Assembly: GCA_036557185.1 (NCBI GenBank)
Contig: DATBHZ010000067.1
Location: 1 to 10,321, forward strand
Direction: 5' to 3'
Source of the DNA: DATBHZ01 sp036557185
Lineage (GTDB): Bacteria; Actinomycetota; Acidimicrobiia; IMCC26256; JAENVU01
Length of the DNA: 10,321 nucleotides
Shown here: one piece after another, positions 6,765 to 10,321 of the stretch
How positions within the stretch are numbered: the stretch's first letter is position 1
How the letters are laid out: each line of letters begins with the position of its first letter
Made by a program: the position numbers and the translations under genes
The notes under the pieces: generated by a model
What the model was told of the DNA's origin: nothing
The model's input: only the letters and a program-made list of their open reading frames with translations
Database searches by the model: none

Positions 6765-6850
6765 GAGCCTCCGGCACTCGGCGCATCGCCTCCCCACGGA
6801 GAGCGCGCGTGCGTCGTTGCGTGATTGGCGCGCTCGCCCCCGTCGGGTTG

Positions 6851-6874
6851 CCGGCCGCCCTCAGGCGCGACCGG
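6851..6874 (-). terminator. Possible GC hairpin overlapping the ndk stop
   Basis: On the minus strand CCGG-TCG-CGCC, loop TGAG, GGCG-G-CCGG can fold into two 4-bp GC stems separated by an unequal internal loop. The loop contains the ndk stop codon. No T tract follows. High-GC actinobacteria often have terminator-like hairpins without T tracts, but a stem reaching into the coding region may be chance in such GC-rich DNA. Confidence 0.22.
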
Positions 6875-7280
6875 GGAAGAACAAGGCGATCTCGCGAGCG
6901 GCGGACTCGGGCGAATCCGAGCCGTGCACGAGGTTCTCCGTCAGCTCGATCGCGTGGTCGCCACGGATCGTTCCGGGAGCGGCCTCACGGGGGTTGGTCG
7001 CCCCCATGATGGTTCGGACCACTTTGTACGCCTCTGGCCCCTCGAGGACCATGGCCACCAGCGGCCCCCGCGTGATGAACGTCACGAGGTCGTCGAAGAA
7101 CGGCTTGCCCTCGTGCTCGGCGTAGTGCCGCTGAGCGAATTCACTCTCGAGCGTCCGCATCTCGAGGGCAGCGACCGTCAGCCCCTTGGTCTCGAAACGA
7201 CGGATGATCTCCCCGACGAGCCGGCGCTCCACCGCGTCGGGCTTGCACAGCACGAGCGTCCGGTCGGAGGCGGCGGTCAC
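6861..7280 (-). CDS. ndk: Nucleoside diphosphate kinase
   Basis: A 139-residue cytoplasmic enzyme that transfers the gamma phosphate of ATP to other nucleoside diphosphates through a phosphohistidine, balancing NTP and dNTP pools. The family features are complete: RTLVLCKPDAV (7-17), HYAEHEGKPFF (52-62), NPREAAPGTIRGD (96-108) and the active-site NLVHGSDS with His119. The residues before it (ELTENLVHG) differ from the GRN..HG of proteobacteria but resemble the actinobacterial form. The GTG at 7280 is the only start giving the usual short N-terminus before RTL; it is 10 bases after the folC stop, with no strong Shine-Dalgarno. The length is normal. Position between folC and mreB is conserved in actinobacteria. 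It probably shares a transcript with valS and folC. Confidence 0.98.
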   Translation of the reverse strand: MTAASDRTLVLCKPDAVERRLVGEIIRRFETKGLTVAALEMRTLESEFAQRHYAEHEGKPFFDDLVTFITRGPLVAMVLEGPEAYKVVRTIMGATNPREAAPGTIRGDHAIELTENLVHGSDSPESAAREIALFFPGRA

Positions 7281-7290
7281 GGGCGTGACA

Positions 7291-8646
7291 CTACCGGCCG
7301 GCGGATTTCGGACCGGAACCCACTGCGGCGCCGGCGCGGTCCCCGACGAGCGCCGCACGCGCGGCCCCCACGACGTAGAGGGAGCCGCTGACGACAACCT
7401 GACCGTCGACCGGCGTGATCTCGACAGCACGCGCGACGGCGCCGCCCACGTCGTCGACGATGTCGATCGCATCCTCGGCCATGCCGAGATCGACGGCCGC
7501 CCGCGCGAGAGCGTCGGGACCGAGCGCGCGGTTGCTCGGTGGCCGGGTGCACACGAGCCGCTCGGCGCGCTGCACGGCCAGGGCCTCGAGCATCTCGTGG
7601 GGCTCCTTCTCGCGGAGCAGGCCGACCACGTACGTGCGCTCGCCGGTCGCGAACTCCTCGGCGAGCGCCGCGACGAGCGCCTCCGCGCCGGCGACGTTGT
7701 GCGCGCCGTCGAGCAGCACGAGCGGCTGGTGGCCTACGACCTCCAGCCGGCCCGGCGACGTCACGCTCGCGAACGCACGATGGACGATGTCGTCCCCGAT
7801 CGTGGTCCCGAGGAAGGCCTCGGCGGCTGCGAGCGCCATCACAGCGTTGTCCGCCTGATGGGCACCGTGGAGCGGCAGGAAGACGTCGCGGTACTCCGCC
7901 TGTTGAGTAAAGAGCTGCAACAGACGGCCGCCGTGAGCGAGCTGGTTCCCGCGCACGCCGAAGTCGCGATCTCGCAGCACGATGGCTCCGGGCTCACGGC
8001 GTTCGAAGATCGGGCGCAGGTCGGGGTCGGTCTCGCCGAGGACGAGTGTCGCCCCGGGTCGGATGATCCCGGACTTGTCGGTCGCGATTGACGCTCTGTC
8101 GTTGCCGAGGTACTGGACGTGATCGAGGCTCACGTTCGTGATGACGGCGACGCGCCCGTCGACCACGTTCGTGGCGTCCCAGGTGCCGCCCAGGCCAACC
8201 TCGACGACCGCCGCGTCGACGGCGATCTCCGAGAACCAGTCGAACGCGGCGGCGCTCAGGATCTCGAAGTAGCTCGGCAGCTCGTCGAGGAAGTCCTCCA
8301 GGTCTGCGATGCGCGTGACGAGCCCCGCGAGCGCGTCGTCCGGTATCGGATCGGTGTCGCGGCTGATGCGCTCGTTGACCTGCTCCAGGTGCGGGCTCGT
8401 GTACGTGCCGACCGAGACGCCCGCGGCAGCGAGGAGCGTGCTCGTCATGCGCGCAACCGACGTCTTGCCGTTGGTGCCGGTGAGATGGATGACCGGGTAC
8501 GCCGTCTGCGGCTCGCCCAGCAGCTGGACCAGTTGACTGATCCGCTCGAGCGTCGGCGCGGTGACACGGCGGTCCGCAGGGATCCCGACGCCGGTCTCGA
8601 GGTTCACGTGCGCGTCGAGCCAGCGCAGCGCCTCGGTGATGTTCAC
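7291..8646 (-). CDS. folC: Folylpolyglutamate synthase / dihydrofolate synthase
   Basis: A 451-residue ATP-dependent Mur-ligase-fold enzyme that adds glutamates to folates; bacterial FolC proteins often also join glutamate to dihydropteroate. The P-loop LTGTNGKTS (55-63) follows an N-terminal helix (NITEALRWL). SPHLEQVNERI (84-94) is the folate-binding loop. EVGLGGTWDATN (149-160) and TNVSLDHVQYLG (170-181) are typical, and K191 in ATDKSGII matches the lysine that is carbamylated in the family. LDGAHN (312-317) starts the C-terminal glutamate-ligase domain. The GTG at 8646 is four bases after the valS stop, with no clear ribosome site, so translation may be coupled to valS. The open frame extends upstream into valS, but only this start gives the usual N-terminus. 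Whether it is mono- or bifunctional cannot be read from the motifs alone. Confidence 0.95.
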   Translation of the reverse strand: MNITEALRWLDAHVNLETGVGIPADRRVTAPTLERISQLVQLLGEPQTAYPVIHLTGTNGKTSVARMTSTLLAAAGVSVGTYTSPHLEQVNERISRDTDPIPDDALAGLVTRIADLEDFLDELPSYFEILSAAAFDWFSEIAVDAAVVEVGLGGTWDATNVVDGRVAVITNVSLDHVQYLGNDRASIATDKSGIIRPGATLVLGETDPDLRPIFERREPGAIVLRDRDFGVRGNQLAHGGRLLQLFTQQAEYRDVFLPLHGAHQADNAVMALAAAEAFLGTTIGDDIVHRAFASVTSPGRLEVVGHQPLVLLDGAHNVAGAEALVAALAEEFATGERTYVVGLLREKEPHEMLEALAVQRAERLVCTRPPSNRALGPDALARAAVDLGMAEDAIDIVDDVGGAVARAVEITPVDGQVVVSGSLYVVGAARAALVGDRAGAAVGSGPKSAGR

Positions 8647-8650
8647 GTGA

Positions 8651-10321
8651 TCACGCCGCGGGAGGTTCTGCGAGCTCGACCGCGACCGACAGCTCGGAAC
8701 CGGTGCACGTCTCGAGTGACGCGACGCGTCCGGCCTCGCGAACGTCGGCGAGGCCCGGCTCGAGCGCGGCAAGACGCTCGGCGGTGTCGGTCACGATGAC
8801 GCGCGCGACCTCCGCGCGCATCGACTGCTTGGCGTCGGATTTCGCCTTCCGGATGGCGCCGAGCACCTCCGACGCGACCTCGTACGCGAGCGAGGTCTCA
8901 CCCTCCGACGCGAGCTCCGCAGTCGCCGGCCAAGGAGCGCGGTGGATGGACCCCTCCTGCCACCAGGACCAGACCTCCTCGGTGACGTACACGAGGAACG
9001 GCGCGAACAGGCGGAGCACCGCCGACAGCGCGGCCGCAAGGCCCGCGCGGGCCGAGCGCGCCGCCTCCTCCCCCATCGCGCCGTAGGCGCGGCTCTTCAC
9101 CAGTTCGAGATAGTCGTCGCAGAAGCCCCAGAAGAAGCGCTCGACGCGTTCGAGCACTCGCGCGTAGTCGTACGCCTCGAACGCCGTTGTGCACTCGTCG
9201 ACCACGGCAGCGAGCTGGCTGAGCATCGACCGGTCGATCGGCTCGGTCACGGTCGACACCGTCTCTTCACCGAGCACGCCGAGCGTGAACTTCGAGGCGT
9301 TGAGCAGCTTGATCGCGAGGCGTCGACCGACCTTCATCTGGCCCTCGTCGACCGCCGTGTCGACCCCGGGACGTCCGCTCGCCGCCCAGTAGCGGATCGC
9401 GTCCGCACCGAACCGCTCGATCGGCTCCATCGGCGTCACCACATTGCCCTTGCTCTTCGACATCTTCTTGCGGTCGGGGTCGAGCACCCACCCGTTGATG
9501 GTGGTGTCGCCCCAGGGCAGCGAGCCGTGCTCGAAGTGTGCGCGGACCACCGTGTCGAAGAGCCACGTCCGGATGATCTCCGGGCCCTGGGGGCGCAGAT
9601 CCATCGGGAACGTCCGCGCGAACAGGTCGTCGTCGTCGCCCCAGCCGCACGCGATCTGGGGGGTCAGCGACGACGTCGCCCACGTGTCCATCACGTCCGG
9701 GTCGGCGATGAACCCGCCAGGCTGCCCGCGCTGCGCCTCGGTGAAGCCCGGGGGAACGTCGCTCGACGGGTCGACCGGCAGCTCGTCCTCGGTGGCGAGG
9801 AGCAGCCCGTCGTAGTCGGCCTCGCCGTCGGGGCGCACTCTGTACCAGACCGGGAACGGGACGCCGAAGAAACGCTGCCGGCTGATCAGCCAGTCGGTGT
9901 TCAGACCCTCCACCCAGGTCTCGTAGCGCGACCGCATGTGGTCGGGGTGCCAGAGCAGCTCGCGGCCACGGTCGAGGAAGACCTTGCGGAGCGCAGGCTC
10001 GCGGCCGCCATTGCGGAAGTACCACTGCCGCGAGGTGACGATCTCCAAGGGGCGCGAACCGCGCTCGTAGAACTTCACCGGGTGCGTGATCGGCTTCGGC
10101 TCACCGACGAGCGCGCCGGCCTCCCCGAGCAGCTCCACGATGCGCGCGCTCGCCTGCTTGGCCGTCTTGCCGGCGAGCTCCGCGTACGACTTGGCACCCG
10201 AGGCGTCCGACTCGATCCAGTCCGGCGTCTCAGGGACGATCCGGCCGTCGCGCCCCATCACGTTGCGCATCGGCAGTTGCAGCTCCCGCCACCACACGAC
10301 GTCGGTCGTGTCGCCGAACGT
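8651..10321 (-). CDS. valS: Valyl-tRNA synthetase, C-terminal part (partial)
   Basis: The last 556 codons of a class I aminoacyl-tRNA synthetase that charges tRNA-Val; the 5' end and the HIGH motif are outside the window. Visible parts: the end of the editing/connective region with KFYERGSRPLEIVTSRQWYF, then WVEGLNTDWLISRQRFFGVPFP (WLISRQ is the class I core), DVMDTWATSSLTPQIACGW, a PQGPEIIRTWLFDTV segment, and the KMSKS loop (KKMSKSKGN, KMSKS at 9466-9452). An alpha-helical anticodon-binding domain follows. After it only about 100 residues remain, ending SVAVELAEPPAA, with no long charged coiled coil. That suggests the type 2 form of ValS, which lacks the C-terminal tRNA arm of E. coli-type enzymes. 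An apparent GTG start at 10297 is internal; the frame stays open to the edge. folC begins four bases after the stop. Confidence 0.97.
   Translation of the reverse strand, partial: TFGDTTDVVWWRELQLPMRNVMGRDGRIVPETPDWIESDASGAKSYAELAGKTAKQASARIVELLGEAGALVGEPKPITHPVKFYERGSRPLEIVTSRQWYFRNGGREPALRKVFLDRGRELLWHPDHMRSRYETWVEGLNTDWLISRQRFFGVPFPVWYRVRPDGEADYDGLLLATEDELPVDPSSDVPPGFTEAQRGQPGGFIADPDVMDTWATSSLTPQIACGWGDDDDLFARTFPMDLRPQGPEIIRTWLFDTVVRAHFEHGSLPWGDTTINGWVLDPDRKKMSKSKGNVVTPMEPIERFGADAIRYWAASGRPGVDTAVDEGQMKVGRRLAIKLLNASKFTLGVLGEETVSTVTEPIDRSMLSQLAAVVDECTTAFEAYDYARVLERVERFFWGFCDDYLELVKSRAYGAMGEEAARSARAGLAAALSAVLRLFAPFLVYVTEEVWSWWQEGSIHRAPWPATAELASEGETSLAYEVASEVLGAIRKAKSDAKQSMRAEVARVIVTDTAERLAALEPGLADVREAGRVASLETCTGSELSVAVELAEPPAA

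Larger units (their letters stand above)
6683..6860. other. ndk-mreB intergenic region, probable site of the mreB promoter
   Basis: At 178 bases this is the largest gap in the window and divides the housekeeping genes from the mre module. It holds the tail of a GC hairpin next to the ndk stop, a small inverted repeat at 6744-6764 and the mreB ribosome site at 6691-6696. I looked on the minus strand for a -35/-10 pair and found nothing close to consensus; CATAGC near 6719-6724 is only a weak -10 candidate. No small gene or structured RNA was recognised. Confidence 0.4.

Noticed and set aside
1..10321. A novel defence, mobile or biosynthetic system
   Set aside because: Every gene is a core housekeeping or cell-wall gene in conserved order; no integrase, transposase, inverted terminal repeats, RNA gene or compositional break was seen.

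Overview
The window is a high-GC stretch of chromosome from an actinomycete-like bacterium (Actinomycetota). Every gene lies on the minus strand, so the biological reading order runs from 10321 down to 1. Three things support the assignment: the gene order valS-folC-ndk-mreB-mreC-mreD-PBP2-rodA, which matches the valS/mre cluster known from Streptomyces; actinobacterial-type MreB and Ndk sequences; and frequent GTG/TTG starts. Long Thr/Pro-rich linkers in a secreted protein would fit Acidimicrobiia, but that finer placement is only a guess.

Layout, in transcription order: (1) 10321-8651, the C-terminal two thirds or so of valyl-tRNA synthetase, cut by the window edge. (2) 8646-7291, folC, a folylpolyglutamate/dihydrofolate synthase. 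(3) 7280-6861, ndk, nucleoside diphosphate kinase. (4) A 178-base gap (6860-6683), the largest in the window, with a GC hairpin over the ndk stop and a second small hairpin; it is the natural place for a promoter, but no convincing consensus is visible. (5) 6682-1193, the rod-shape module mreB, mreC, mreD, PBP2 (mrdA) and rodA (mrdB). (6) 1196-219, a predicted lipoprotein L,D-transpeptidase whose TTG start overlaps the rodA stop. (7) A 53-base gap, then 165-1, the first 55 codons of what looks like a TIGR03960-type B12-binding radical SAM protein, cut by the other window edge. No stretch longer than 300 bases is without a gene.

How they work together: MreB filaments, MreC, MreD, the SEDS glycosyltransferase RodA and the transpeptidase PBP2 form the elongasome, which makes lateral-wall peptidoglycan. 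From mreC onward the genes overlap by 1 to 7 bases (ATGA, ATGGTGA, TGATG, TTGA), so they are probably translationally coupled. The L,D-transpeptidase at the end of this chain brings 3-3 (or protein-to-wall) cross-linking chemistry into the same transcript. valS, folC and ndk are housekeeping genes closely packed upstream.

I saw no mobile element, CRISPR array, RNA gene, toxin-antitoxin or defence cassette. The region is mostly a conserved core locus. The points most worth a second look are the coupled rodA-L,D-transpeptidase pair, the Thr/Pro-rich tail and cysteine pair of that enzyme, and a CxxC insert in PBP2.
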